Positions 21,601 through 30,826 of a stretch of 64,000 nucleotides of DNA are shown in pieces (within the stretch, counting starts at the first letter, position 1; every line of letters begins with the position of its first letter). The position numbers and the translations under genes are program-made. A model generated the notes under the pieces. It saw only the letters and a list, made by a program, of their open reading frames with translations. It made no database searches and was not told the origin of the DNA. The DNA is from Diadema setosum (Eukaryota; Echinodermata; Echinoidea; Diadematoida; Diadematidae): assembly GCA_033980235.1 (NCBI GenBank), contig CM067069.1, positions 21,076,650 through 21,140,649 of the forward strand, given 5' to 3'.

Positions 21601-24010
21601 AGTTTCAGGATGGCAATAGCTCCTATCATGGGAATAATGACAAAAAACAACTTACAAAAACAGCTTATTGACAGGGCTGCTCTCTCATTTGTACCAAGCT
21701 ACTCCAAGCTGACATTGCTAAAGGCAAAGTATCAAACTTTGGCACAGATTCTACAATCTAAAAATCCAAAGTTTTACAAGTTCAAACCATATTTTTTCAT
21801 TTTATCGATTGGTCTTTGTTATTTTTGATCCACAGATGGTGGCCAGGAACTTGTCACGAGTCATTGTGTTTGAGGACGATATCCGCTTTGGAGGGCGTTT
21901 CCGACCCCGAATGGCTAGCATCATGGCCGAGGTAGCAGCCCGCAAACTTGAGTGGGATCTCATGTGAGTCTTCTCTCATAATGCAATCTCTCTATCTATA
22001 TCACTCTATTCAATGTCTCTCAATTTACTGTAAAAGTGGATATTTTCATGCGAATAATTTTTCGCACTTGGCCGGACAGGAAGAGTTTCACGTGTTTTTA
22101 ATTCTGTGGAATCAAGACATCACGCACAGGAACATATGGCAAGCAAAAATATTCGCATGCTTTTATTTTCGCACTAGTTTCTGGTCGCACGAAATGCGTG
22201 AAAATTTCAACACCACAAAAATTGCCACTTTTACAGTACTCTCTCTTGATTCATTCTATCTCAGTTCAATCTCTCGTACGTCATGTATAAACATGTTAAT
22301 ACAGTTGTATATGCCCCAGTTTATATTGTAATGAAATGGGTTTAGAGCACTGGAAGTTGGTGTCTCTGGTACATCTGGTAGGACATAGGGGGTGTGCGGT
22401 GACGGCGACCCCATGGCCATAAGAGCTTCAGTGGGGGATCACAGGTTGCACGTGGGTATACTCTCACTCGGGTAGTAGGAGCAAGCAGTGGTGAGCTGAC
22501 GCTCAACGGAGGTGGATGTGTCCGCGGTGTCTTTCCGTGTTTGGTAGCATATTGTACACTAAAGTCTTGCATACGCTGTGTGTATCAGCTGTTCGTGTGC
22601 CGAGTACAGTTGTGCATCGTGTCAGGTGATGAGCCCTGACAGGTAGCTGGATTGGCGAGTACACTAATAAATTTTCTCCTTCGCACGCACTTTGAGTGTC
22701 TCCTCGGTAAATAAATGATGTTGACTCAGGGTGATGTCATGTAATTATTGTGAGTCTTGGTGAAGTGTCCGAGAACATACCCCAAAAAAGATCCCACACA
22801 GTAACTGGAGAAATCCAGTTGCTTTACAATATGTACTGTGAGTACATGTATTTTCTTTTCAGAGAGCAGAATCCTTTGAGTATGAGGAGGAATGTTTTGT
22901 TTTTTGTTTTCTCCTACCTTTTCTCTCATCTTTTCCTCTCTGTCTCTAGATATGTTGGCCGCAAAATCCTTCACATGAAGGAAGAAGAGTACCTACCAGG
23001 GTCCAGCCAGCTGGTCAAGCCTAGTTACTCCTACTGGACACTGAGCTATATGCTGTCACTTGAGGGCGCCAAAAAGCTCCTTGCTCAGAAGCCACTTGGC
23101 AAAATGGTGCCAGTGGATGAGTACCTGCCCATCATGTTTGACAAGCATCCAGAGTGAGTGGAAGCAGACACATAAAATTGCCATTAGAATGAGATGGAGA
23201 AGTCAAATTGCAGCTGCCATTATTCTATATTTGTCAAATGTGAAAGCAGATTATTGTTCAATGCCATGTGAGTCTAGTGAAGTGATTGCTAATTATTCGT
23301 ACAGGTCCAGTAATTAGATAAATGTTAACAAAAGTAGTGACATTCAGTGATGACACACTGACCTTTGATAATCATGTTAACCATGTCAAAGCTAGTCAGG
23401 ACCACTGTGATTATAACATCTTAGCTGTGTCTCTTCTCACTATTTCCTCAGCTTTTTGAAAAAGAATTGCGTTTTGTTTCATATATGGGATGAATTCTTT
23501 AGACAAACTACTCAAATGCAGCGCATGCAACCCATTGCAACATATTTACTGACTTCTTGAAATCTGGATGGAGTACAAGATGTCATTATTTCTGAATGAA
23601 AGTCTTTTCAAGTCTTTCTTCATTTGTTCAAATCATCATTATCTTTCAGGGAGGAATGGGCAGCCCAGTTTGAGCCAAGAGATCTGAGGGCTTTCTCTGT
23701 GGATCCTCTCTTAGTGGCACCCACCCACTACACCGGGGAGGAGAACTACATCAGTGACACAGAGACCTCCAGTATCTGGGAGGAACTGGAGAAGGGCAAG
23801 AAAGATGCGGGGAAGCCGTCGGCACGGCGACAGAACGAGACCAGCTCAGGGGAAGAGACCGGTCAGACCATGGTGCCTGCTGCCAAGGGGAAGAATACAT
23901 CACAGGACCAGAGGAAGGACACACCCTCCACTGTCAACCAGATCAAACAAGAGGGAGAGAGCAGTGTGAGGGAGTCTGGTCAGAAGCATTCCGTCCGGGA
24001 AGAATTATGA
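315..24010 (+). CDS. COLGALT: Procollagen galactosyltransferase (COLGALT/GLT25D family), 3' seven exons
   Basis: The product transfers galactose from UDP-galactose to hydroxylysine in collagen-type sequences inside the endoplasmic reticulum. Seven exons (315-516, 17697-17816, 19486-19675, 21278-21410, 21836-21963, 22950-23153, 23650-24010) all have AG/GT junctions. Their phases agree at every join and give 445 residues plus a stop. Family proteins are about 600 residues, so roughly the first 170-200 are upstream of the window. The GT25 domain starts near residue 133 (FDQIYMINLERR). The acidic motif FEDDIRF is near residue 227, and the conserved YSYWTLSYMLSLEGAKKL and THYTGEENYISDTETS blocks follow. 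The tail ends REEL, like the RDEL retrieval signal of the human enzyme. Sequons include NVTG, NLSP, NLSR, NETS and NTSQ. The family call is from remembered vertebrate sequences; COLGALT1 versus COLGALT2 cannot be decided here. Confidence 0.95.
517..905. other. Intronic sequence without recognisable content
   Basis: This is the 5' end of the 17-kb COLGALT intron. It is AT-rich with short open frames only, and no repeat family or RNA gene was recognised before the retrotransposon. Confidence 0.5.
886..2640 (-). mobile_element. 5'-truncated CR1/L2-like non-LTR retrotransposon
   Basis: A reverse-transcriptase frame on the minus strand is followed, in its own orientation, by an untranslated tail. 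The tail ends in a short tandem (TAA)n tract, seen on the + strand as (ATT)n near 888-913. Such 3' microsatellites are typical of the CR1/L2 group. No apurinic endonuclease domain is found upstream, so the copy is 5'-truncated. It sits antisense in a COLGALT intron. Confidence 0.85.
1023..2588 (-). CDS. Reverse transcriptase of CR1/L2-like element (521 aa)
   Basis: The frame shows RT blocks in order: DPIPTWLLKE (near 22), NYRPVSNL (78-85), LLDLSAAFDTIDH (148-160), GLPQGSIVGP (207-216) and the catalytic YADD (240-243). A C-terminal region with SLHWLPLKQRI-type motifs follows. This layout fits the RT and thumb of CR1/L2 elements. The frame is open throughout, so insertion is probably recent, but the missing endonuclease means it cannot move by itself. 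The first Met is a convenience start, since the true ORF2 would begin further upstream. Confidence 0.9.
   Translation of the reverse strand: MLTQSDLSRIIMSSATKSCQLDPIPTWLLKENLNHVLPLLTNIVNQSLSTGVFPKGAHSAIVKPLLKKPSLDQNELKNYRPVSNLTFLGKLIEKAVCKQLVHHIESNNLFDSFQSAYRSRHSTESALVKVKNDIMFAIDSNKVVFAVLLDLSAAFDTIDHQIFLSRLYKRTGVRSTVLSWFQSYLLGWSSQVDIAGNLSNPTVLEFGLPQGSIVGPIGYSIYTLPVGEIAQHYDVNYHLYADDIQLYISYDPKTPGASFNAITKLQMCILDIKKWMVANKLKLNDSKTEFFVAASAHNLRGLSNIQLNVGCTLISPSETIRNLGVIFDRRMSMSQHISQICSTVTFYLRNIARIRRFIDQSACHNAVRSLVLSRIDYCNGLLSSIPSTQLDRVQRLQNWAARLVFQVSRDYPSQPLLKSLHWLPLKQRIIFKLVLFVYKILNDQAPKYLDACLTLYTPTRNLRSSSDPLRLTYSVTRTLAGDRTFTVSASKHWNNLPLTVRQSPSVSVFKKALKTHLFSSN
2641..4317. other. Intronic sequence, few marks
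   Basis: The stretch is AT-rich with an A10 run near 3087 and a G-run near 3212-3230. Two nearly adjacent copies of gctgacaatgtgagta lie near 3290-3318. No gene is supported. Confidence 0.4.
4318..6548. mobile_element. TU-like foldback element with arms of 15-bp repeats
   Basis: From about 4320 to 5155 the sequence is a degenerate array of a 15-bp unit (core gtctactcccaactc). From about 5975 to 6548 the reverse complement of the same unit recurs. The most regular copies lie nearest the centre and the outer ones are more diverged. The two arrays form long inverted arms around a 0.8-kb middle. Sea urchin TU foldback transposons are known to have arms whose outer part is made of 15-bp repeats, and this layout fits. 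Open frames here, such as repeated STPNSSTPN, are artefacts of a unit length divisible by three. Confidence 0.75.
5160..5970. repeat. Middle segment of the foldback element
   Basis: It contains a direct repeat of about 70 bp: 5226-5295 and 5576-5643 share gtgtagttggatggattg and the following block with few changes. A (GT)n tract lies at 5639-5712. No transposase frame is present, so the copy is non-autonomous. Confidence 0.6.
6549..7580. other. Intronic sequence, nothing recognised
   Basis: Short open frames up to about 120 codons lack any recognisable motif or splice context. No repeat family was identified. Confidence 0.4.
7582..8364. mobile_element. GC-rich non-autonomous DNA element with terminal inverted repeats
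   Basis: The ends TAGGGAGTTTTCGATT and AATCGAAAAGTCCCTA are inverted repeats with one mismatch. The terminal TA may be the target duplication. The interior of about 780 bp is much richer in CpG than its surroundings and has no long frame. Confidence 0.6.
8365..11795. other. Intronic sequence, nothing recognised
   Basis: No exon of the COLGALT protein, RNA gene or clear transposon end was found. A pyrimidine- and GC-richer patch lies at 9915-10040. Confidence 0.4.
11796..11893. repeat. Near-perfect 48-bp palindrome
   Basis: Left arm 11796-11843 and right arm 11846-11893 are reverse complements with one mismatch and a 2-nt spacer. The arms include caatttgtttctatataaat. This could be a miniature foldback or a template-switch inverted duplication. 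Confidence 0.85.
12056..12127. repeat. Imperfect hairpin flanked by a short direct repeat
   Basis: Arms of about 34 nt, starting ttagtggaaaattgagcag and ending in the complementary ctcagttttccactaa, meet at a 4-nt loop (atcg). About three positions are mismatched or wobble. The motif aaaagatataatc occurs just before (about 12003) and just after (about 12125), as if it were a target duplication. Confidence 0.6.
12140..14361. other. Intronic sequence, nothing recognised
   Basis: AT-rich sequence without supported genes or repeat ends. Confidence 0.4.
14362..14764. mobile_element. TTAA-flanked MITE, family 1 copy
   Basis: The element lies between TTAA sites. It begins AAAGGGATGGTATAGTA and ends in the inverse, ACTATACAATCCCT. 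The interior is itself an inverted repeat around tcaaaaaacaaagaaa and its complement. Copies of the same family are at 27446-27836, 33295-34497, 41074-41464 and, partly, 63155-63320. TTAA target sites suggest mobilisation by a piggyBac-type transposase. Confidence 0.75.
14765..17696. other. Intronic sequence with homopolymers
   Basis: It holds a poly(A) run near 15115-15136, a poly(T) run near 15647-15673 and a (TTGA)n patch near 14898. The block starting gataatggtttattggaaca near 14915 resembles the end of a retroelement but could not be assigned. Confidence 0.35.
17697..17816 (+). CDS. COLGALT: COLGALT exon
   Basis: This 120-nt exon encodes GVPFHILNTDHFGAMLVPPE and then an acidic, helical stretch. 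It lies between a cctcag acceptor and a T|GTAAGT donor. It enters and leaves in phase 1, consistent with both neighbours. It is too short to stand out as an open frame by itself and was found by joining phases. Confidence 0.92.
18019..18476. mobile_element. MITE in COLGALT intron
   Basis: The ends gttaggttcacacgc and gcgtgtgaacgtaac are inverted repeats with one mismatch. The interior has repeated taagtttaggac-like and cttaaagttt segments in both orientations. Confidence 0.6.
18477..19485. other. Intronic sequence, nothing recognised
   Basis: The stretch between the MITE and the next COLGALT exon shows no further features. Confidence 0.4.
19486..19675 (+). CDS. COLGALT: COLGALT exon, start of GT25 domain
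   Basis: The acceptor is tcattgtag and the donor is GGCAA|GTAAGC. The exon encodes EDDSPMAVSKYITLP and then FDQIYMINLERRTERRKRMM, the opening strand and basic helix of the glycosyltransferase family 25 domain. It ends in phase 2, inside a Lys codon completed by the next exon. Confidence 0.95.
19985..20390. mobile_element. Hairpin repeat, complete copy
   Basis: The left arm at about 19990-20125 (ggtgaagatatgaggtacga, then cttcaatttgtctg) is inverted at about 20250-20385. The centre contains ctgctgttactgctattgct and ggaaccagtgg / ctggttcc. A shorter relative is at 40515-40700 and a fragment starts the window. Confidence 0.65.
20391..21277. other. Intronic sequence, nothing recognised
   Basis: A (GATA/GATG)-like patch lies near 20925-20995. 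No gene is supported. Confidence 0.4.
21278..21410 (+). CDS. COLGALT: COLGALT exon
   Basis: The acceptor is ctccacag and the donor is CAAGAT|GTGAGT. It encodes NLSPDMLREMGIDMLPGYAD, then PYWGRVLTKGEIGCFLSHYY and IWQD. The G-E-(I/V)-(G/A)-C-x-x-S-H motif is typical of GT25 enzymes. The exon ends in phase 0. Confidence 0.95.
21836..21963 (+). CDS. COLGALT: COLGALT exon with FEDD motif
   Basis: The acceptor is tgatccacag and the donor is CTCAT|GTGAGT. It encodes MVARNLSRVIVFEDDIRF followed by an amphipathic segment ending EWDL(I). The FEDD acidic motif is the probable metal/UDP-sugar site by analogy with DxD motifs in the family. Confidence 0.95.
22027..22238. mobile_element. Short MITE with TA target site
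   Basis: The ends CTGTAAAAGTGG and CCACTTTTACAG are perfect inverted repeats flanked by TA. The inner sequence repeats a tcgcac / gtgcga theme in both orientations. Its length is about 210 bp. Confidence 0.7.
22239..22949. other. Intronic sequence, CpG-richer patch
   Basis: The block 22330-22660 has more CpG than its surroundings and may be part of an unassigned repeat. No motif was recognised. Confidence 0.35.
22950..23153 (+). CDS. COLGALT: COLGALT exon
   Basis: The acceptor is ctgtctctag and the donor is CCAGA|GTGAGT. It encodes YVGRKILHMKEEEYLPG, SYSYWTLSYMLSLEGAKKLL and VPVDEYLPIMFDKHPE. All three blocks are near-identical in style to vertebrate COLGALT proteins. Phase 2 at both ends. 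Confidence 0.95.
23650..24010 (+). CDS. COLGALT: COLGALT terminal coding exon
   Basis: The acceptor is tatctttcag. The conserved part runs EEWAAQFEPRDLRAFSVDPL and then THYTGEENYISDTETSSIWE. A low-complexity hydrophilic tail of about 75 residues (rich in K, E, S, Q and T) follows. The frame ends EEL-stop at 24008-24010, giving the C-terminal tetrapeptide REEL, expected to act with KDEL receptors. The tail is unlike the rest of the protein and probably poorly conserved. Confidence 0.93.
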
Positions 24011-25745
24011 CAGCCGCCAGGGAGCAGCCATCTTGTGTTCACCACCAGCACTGAAGAAAACCCCACCGTTAAACTTGATTTTGTTGTCCATCAATCTCAT
24101 CCAGATGAGCAAATTCACTGAAGTATCCTATCTAAGCTCATCAATGCAAGTAGATGAGCACTGTCTTTTGATATGAGATAAAATCCTGCCCACCTTACTC
24201 TAGTTGCATCCCAGAATATCCAGCAAAAGACATGTTTACCGAAAGGAAGACTGCTGTGATTTCTTTACTCGTGCTTTGTATCAATTATTGATGTTAGATG
24301 TTCATCCTCAATTGACAATTTGTTTATTTGTTTGTTTGTTTTTTCCTCTATCTCTGGTTTGGTAACATTCAGCCTGGATTTGATATCATGTACTACTGAA
24401 CATAGAAACTGCCAAGTGTGAGGTTTGCCACAAGCAGTAAGTTGTAGAGACCACAGAGCATTGTATATTGCAAGAGCTGTTCTTTCTTTTTATATCAAAC
24501 TGCCAACTTAAATTCTTTTGTAAAAATCATGAGGGAGAACTTGCATTGGCAGACAGCAGTGATCACATTTTTTTTAAAATCTGAGTCAAAGATAATCCTT
24601 GTACTGCAGATCTAAACAAATTTCCTCATGTCAGTGAATTATGGTTTGCTTTACTATGACTCTGGGTAAATGTAAGTGAAAAACACAAATCAAACAAATG
24701 TTCGTTCTCACTTGATTTCATTGTGAACCACCTGAAAACAAATGCTTCATAAGTATGTACTTGATAAGTCCTAATACACTTTAATACTCAATACTCTGAG
24801 AGGGAGGAGTAAAGACTATGCAGTGCTTGCTAGTTTGTAGTATTGTTTCTCCTTACCCATCGTCCCCTTGGTAGTACAATTGTAGTTTTGCATTTTGAGT
24901 ATTATGTATAATATCATACTTGTATTAGCATTGTCATTATTTCTTATCAACTCTTTTGAAAGTAACACATCCCTGGATGCTTTTTACACAGGTTGCATCA
25001 TTGAATAAATTTATACTGTATTTATTTTTAGATGTAAATATCTGTACGATTTAGATTCTTTGAATTTGTACCACAAATGTAGTGGACTTTGTAGAATGCA
25101 GGCTTTGTTTGTTTTCTAAAGCAAACATGTGATAAGGACTAATGTTATGATGGATGTTTTGTATGTTTGATTAATCATAAACCCTGCATCACAAAACCTA
25201 CAAAATGTCTTACGAATTGATTTCTCAGTGCGCCGGAAAAAAATGCATTTTAGGGCAGTTAGGCTGATTTGGGGTGTGAGTTTTTTGCTGCTATAGTAAA
25301 CTTCTTTTAGCTGAATTTGGAATTTTGAACCATGAAGTAAACTGCAAGCAGTCTTCTTATTACAGACCAGTTTCCCCCTGTTTCAGGTTAGATTTCTCTG
25401 TTTTTCACCCATGCTGATCCTACTACTGTGAACATGTTGTGCTTGAAAGCTCACAGAAGCTTTAAAAAGAATCAGCAGTACCTTTTATACTAAACATGAA
25501 TAGAAAGTTGTTCTAATTCATTAAATTCTTCCATCGTGCCCATGGTTTCTTTTGTCATGACTACTAAAACGCTGATCAATTCAGTGCTTATTTACATCGA
25601 TGTAGGGCACTTCATTAATCAGTTACGATAGAAGGTTGTGTTTACCAAGCTGTGAGTTAATTGAATAATTCCTGTAAGTGGTTGCCATGGAGTTTAAAAT
25701 CCCATCTTTGCTTTATACACAAATAAAGAGTGGCGCTGATCTAAA
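24011..25745 (+). other. COLGALT: COLGALT 3'UTR and poly(A) signals
   Basis: This AT-rich non-coding stretch follows the stop. AATAAA occurs at 25004-25009, and again at 25722-25727 just before an A-rich run. Either or both could end the transcript. No other coding potential is visible. Confidence 0.6.
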
Positions 25746-26618
25746 AAACAAAAACAAAAGACCTAAGCCTCTTTTATCAGAATTAGTCTTTGTACATGCT
25801 TAATTTTCACCATTAATTTCAGTTGATATAGATCATCCCATCTGCATGGGTAAAACATCTTTGAAAAACTCCCCTTTCAGAATTTTACTTAGTTTAAAAA
25901 TCATATCCAGCAACTCTTTGTTGTTTTTGTGATGCAGGGTCACACATATCCTGGACATTCTACTCAGATCTATGCCAGTATTTTGTTTCTTGCTCACTTA
26001 GTCCTTCTGTAGGTAGGGTTCAAGAATCAATCATTTTTGTTCTTTTTGTTTTGTTTTTCTTTGTTTTTTTGCTACTCGTAGATGCATTACAGTAAATTTG
26101 TATTTACATAGCATAGGATGAAAATGAAGAAGATGATGTCATGCAAACTTTTGTTCCATGTACTTAGTATGTGCTGGGAGGTCTTTACCTTCTATCAAAT
26201 CTCAATGCGGTATACTCACTGCTGCCAATTTTTATTTGGAATCAAAGAGCGTGCCTTAACTGCCAAGGGCATGTCAAAAGCCTGACTAAAAATAAGTTCC
26301 TTGATCAGCATGTAGCTCCATTTGTTGGGCTCTTCCATTCAGTCAATGAAGAATATCACAGGACAGTGCTGCAGGCAGAGGATACTTTTCGAAGGAAAAG
26401 AATAAATTAAGGGGCTGATGAGTCTGAATTAAATCATTGTTATATATGCATAATTTTGTACTTGCCATTGTAAATATATTTCTATGCAGTAGATTTCACG
26501 ATGTGACGAATGTACAGCAAGTTGGTAAAGCTGTAATTATTCTTGCCATGCAGTGTACTTAGTTTGGTAGTATCCAGGCTGCTTTAGAATCTGGCATTGA
26601 TGAAGTGACTTACATTAC
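25746..26618. other. Intergenic, nothing recognised
   Basis: The AT-rich sequence beyond the last COLGALT poly(A) signal has no supported gene. Confidence 0.4.
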
Positions 26619-27122
26619 AGGGTGCTACATAACTATTTTACCACTTGCCCAGTCGGGCAAGCATATTTTCAAATTTGCTCCTAAACACTTGCCCTAATAT
26701 TAATTTTACTTGTCCAAAAAGATAGTCCAAAATATAAGGAAATAATATAGAAAATCATGTGTAAGTCAAGGGCTTAATAAAACCCATAATTGAATAAACA
26801 AGCATGCATTGATTGGCACGCTTAAACGCAATATGGACTGTTCAAATTCTTTGCATTGGGGCTTCTTCACGTAAGTGTTGGAAAGTTACAAAAATGAAAT
26901 ATAAGAGTATAAAGTGTGTTGCATCACTAAATAGCCATTATCTTTGGACTTCTGTATGGTTGACCTTGTGACTCTGTTGGTGGGAATAAGGGGAAAAGGG
27001 CCGCTTCAAAACATTTTGCTTGCCCAATGCGGGCAAACATTTGTTCTCATTGTCCACAAACACTTGCCCGAATTTGATTTTCATTTGCCGCGGGCAATCG
27101 GGCAAGTGCTTATGTAGCGCCC
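26619..27122. mobile_element. MITE with GGG(T/C)GCTACATAA ends
   Basis: The left end GGGTGCTACATAA and right end TTATGTAGCGCCC form terminal inverted repeats. An inner pair (acttgcccagtcgggc / gcaatcgggcaagtg) extends the symmetry. The flanks acattaca and aacattca may be a decayed 8-bp duplication, which would suggest a hAT-type element. Confidence 0.6.
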
Positions 27123-27258
27123 AACATTCATAGGGATAATTCTTCTTATCTTTGTCTCCTGGCTGACACTGATATTATCTGGAAAAAAAAATTTGCTCAA
27201 CTATGACTGGTAATTCCTGCTGTGACAAGACAGCCATAAAATGTGCAGATTGGAGACT

Positions 27259-27435
27259 AAGTTCAGTGTTAGGTGATGGCAATACATGCAGTTTAGTTCA
27301 GTGTTAGGTGATGGCAATACATGCAGTTTAGTTCAGTGTTAGGTGATGGCAATACATGCAGTTTAGTTCAGTGTTAGGTGATGGCAATACATGCAGTTTA
27401 GTTCAGTGTTAGGTGATGGCAATACATGCAGTTTT
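27259..27435. repeat. 35-bp tandem repeat, five copies
   Basis: The unit starting ttcagtgttaggtgatggca and continuing through atacatgcagtttag is repeated five times with essentially no divergence. The array abuts a TTAA MITE. Confidence 0.9.
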
Positions 27436-27445
27436 GAACCATTTG

Positions 27446-27836
27446 TTAAAGGGACTGTACAGTACTGGTTGAGGTGGGGATTCATGTTTTGAACATTCCT
27501 AAGTGAGATAATGAAAAGCGTCTTATAAAATATGAAAGAGCACGTAATTTTAAGAAGGATTCAATGTTTATTTGATGAAAATTGGTTTTCAAATAGTTGA
27601 GATATCCAAAAAAGTGCTCATAATAAAAGGCGACATGCCACAACTTTATTAGGATCTCTTTGTTTCACCTTGTTTTTGGATATCTCAGCCATTTCAAAAC
27701 CGATTTTCATCGAATAAACTTTTGATACCCCTTAGAACTGCATGCTCTTTGACATCTCATAGAGTGGTTTCTGAATATCTCGCAAAACGTTAAAAGCTAA
27801 ATCCTCACCTCGACCAGAACTGTACACACCCTTTAA
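27446..27836. mobile_element. TTAA-flanked MITE, family 1 copy
   Basis: Flanked by TTAA on both sides. It starts AGGGACTGTACAGTACTGG and ends CCAGAACTGTACACACCCT. The inner symmetry (gatatccaaaa near 27600 and its inverse near 27680) matches the copies at 14362 and 41074. Confidence 0.8.
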
Positions 27837-28017
27837 AGAAGAAATTTCAACTCAGAGTTGCTTTTACCACCTCTAGAATCCAGCTTCATATGTTAATTTA
27901 TATGCAGCCTGATTTCTTGTCCTCCAGTTATCCCACCTATTGCATTCTTGCCTAAAGCAGTTTTCTTACATTCTGTCTATTAATAAAGTTATCCTCTTTT
28001 TGTGTACATGGCATCTT

Positions 28018-29275
28018 CCTTGAAAGACAAGTCCACCTTCATAGACATGTGGATTGAGTGAATGCAGCAGCATATAGTAGAACACATCAGTGAGAGTTTG
28101 AGGAAAATTGGACAACCTGTACAAAAGTTATGGATATTTGAAGTTTCTGCCCAGTCACTGCTGGATGAAAAGACTACTACAGCTTGTGATGTCACATGTG
28201 TGCAACGATATAAAAAAAAACATTAAGAGGATTCAACATATTTTCACTTTTCTCGCATAATAAAAGAACGCTTGACTTGCCTCTTTCAGAAGGCAGGGGG
28301 AATAATGTTACCCTTAACATATGTCAGTGACAAGTCGATGAAATGTATACTTTTTTTTCAAGAAATAAAATTTTACAATTTTGCGAAATTCTCTTTATAG
28401 TTTCCATATGTGACCGTGCATCACAAAACAAACAAAAAGTTGCACCCCTTGATTTCACGTGAGGACTCAAAAAAGGTGAAACCGAGTCAATCTTGAGTTT
28501 TTCATATTTTCTGACAGAGCTATCATTCTACATTATTCTTTAGTATGGGATCATAACGTGAATGGGAAACTGTGTCTTCAGCAGTTTTTCTACAACCCAT
28601 TTTGGGGGAGAATAGAATGATCAGGTATGTCTTAGCGTCCCCTTTTCATTTCTTGAAATCCTTTACACACTCTTCACTTTCAAGTCTAATAACTTTTGAA
28701 AGGATAACTCTACTGCTTTGAAAGTTGGCGTTAATCATGGGTAGAATGTGTTCATAGACCATGCTCAATTCCAGCTTAATCTGATTATCCCTTCATTGTT
28801 GTAATACTCCGTTGATTTACATCCCGTGTTTTGTCCCTTTCATTGCACAGGTAGCACGGCTCGGTAAAGATTAAGCGCTTGAATAGACCTTGTACTTCAG
28901 AGCCTCTTTTCTCAGTTCGCACTTGTCCTGAGTGTGCACTTTCTTTCTAGTATTTAGATGGGTTAGGGAGTCCATTTGATATGAGTTACACATCATTTTA
29001 AAGCTTAGAGTCTGCTCTTTAAGAATCTATCCTCAACTAAAAATCCATGTCTGGCGACTTTTTGTTTGCTTTGTGATGCATATATATCTTTGTACACATG
29101 TGACATCATACACTGTAAAGTAGCAGTCTTCTCATTCAGCAGTGACTGCGCAGATAGTTTAAAAATTCAAAACTTGTGAACAGATTGTCTGATTTTCCCC
29201 AAACTTTCACTGATGTGTTCTAATAATATTGCTGCATTTACTCAATCCACATGTATATGAACATGTCCTTTAAAA
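28018..29275. mobile_element. Element with about 200-bp inverted arms
   Basis: The left arm at about 28018-28215 (gacaagtccaccttcataga) is inverted at about 29090-29275. Each arm contains a cagtcactgct / agcagtgactg block and a TGTGACATCA-type end. A further lone arm is at 60855-61040. The interior shows a second inverted pair, caaacaaaaagttgc near 28430 and its inverse near 29062. Confidence 0.65.
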
Positions 29276-30556
29276 AATGATCTTTTGATTTCCTTGACTG
29301 TATCCCTTATTACCTCAATGGATGGATTCAATATAATGTGAATGATGATTTGTCTTAAGAGGTAGCATACAGAATAATCCATCCCAAGGGTTTGTAGTTA
29401 TTCTGAATGAGGTATGTTCCGAGATGAAGTTGAGGGACTTCGTCCCGCCCCCTCTAATAGCATATCAAATCTTGAGCATAGAACATTCTGTGTATTCCAG
29501 ACAACAGAGGACATCATCTGTTAATACATGCATCTAGGCTAATCAAAGTAATTTAAAAGTAATGTATACCTAGAACTTGGATTGTTTGTGGAAATTTTTC
29601 TCTTTTTTTTTAATAACATCACAAATACACACAACCATATACACAGCCCCACTATCTTTATATCGTATGCATAGAATGTGTGCCCAAATTTCCTGCCCTT
29701 ATGTGAGTATGTACTGCTTCTCTTGTTCACAATCAGTTTACATGTTCATCCTGGGGAAAACATTGTAAGGGGTCCAGTATCTCATGCTCATATTTCTCCA
29801 ACTAATGCTCGTAGTTGACTGTCAAGCCATATGGTTGAATTGTTTGAGCTGTGTCTAAGTGCTTTTGAACTTGGTGTCACATGGAAATAAATCTCTTGCT
29901 AGATGATCCAAGGAGAGATGCAATTACTGTGCTGTATCATATTCGTCTGTCAAAGAATTCTGAAATAAAGAGATTACAGCTGTTGTTACTTTTCTGTTTA
30001 AAAAAATATATACACTCGGGGGCTTTCTCTTATTCTTGTCCAACTCTTGCTCCCTACCCCACCCTCCCCCTCCCTCCCCCCCCCCAAAAAAAAAAATGGT
30101 AAAAAGTAAATAGTATGAAATAAAAAGTGAGTATATAAACAGGAAGTATTTTCTTTCACTGACCAAAAAGTTCTTTGTTATCATGTAGGCATCAGGAAGC
30201 AACTACATAGAGATACCAAGAGTAAAACATAATACCATAATATTTGTACCCAGCTCAGTTTGTTAGTAAATCACATATAGGACCTACTGGTAGCAATGAA
30301 GACTTTGAATCTTTTGTTAACAGCAGTTTAATGTAAGTAGTTCCTTTGGTGCTCATGTTTTAAATGTTTACTATTGATAATTCAGTCATGCTTCTGCCCA
30401 TTTAGCATAAATGCCTAAAGGAAAGTGTTGTTAATTCATATATGGTGAAGCATTTCTTTATCTTTTATTTTTATCATTTTGTTTACATTGTGCCATTTTT
30501 CCTTGTATCCCTTGTAAGTCGCATAATTTCATCTTTGTCAACTGTAGAGTGCCTCA
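29276..30556. other. Intergenic, nothing recognised
   Basis: A C-rich run lies near 30060-30085. No coding or RNA gene is supported. Confidence 0.4.
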
Positions 30557-30558
30557 AT

Positions 30559-30826
30559 GGCCCAAATTCACTAAGGTGGTTCAGATTTAGGCCATGGTTT
30601 AAATTTAGTCCTTGGACTAAAATAACCATGAGATAGGTGTACCTTTGACATAATTTAGTCCATGGACTAAAATAAGCATGAGATAGGTGTACCTCTGACA
30701 TGCGCGTATCAACACGCATTTGTTACTGGACATATATCGGCATATGCAATCTGTCACATGTATTCATGCAGAAGAAATTTGTATAAACAATAGTCTAGAT
30801 TTAAACCACCTTGGTGAATTGGAGCC
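30559..30826. mobile_element. MITE with GGCCCAAATTCACTAAGGTGG ends
   Basis: The first about 30 bases (ggcccaaattcactaaggtg, then gttcagattta) are inverted at the end (tagatttaaaccaccttggt, then gaattggagcc). The interior holds a direct repeat containing catgagataggtgtacct. Confidence 0.75.

Noticed and set aside
27259..27435. CRISPR-like regular repeat
   Set aside because: The units are directly abutting with no spacers, and the DNA is animal.
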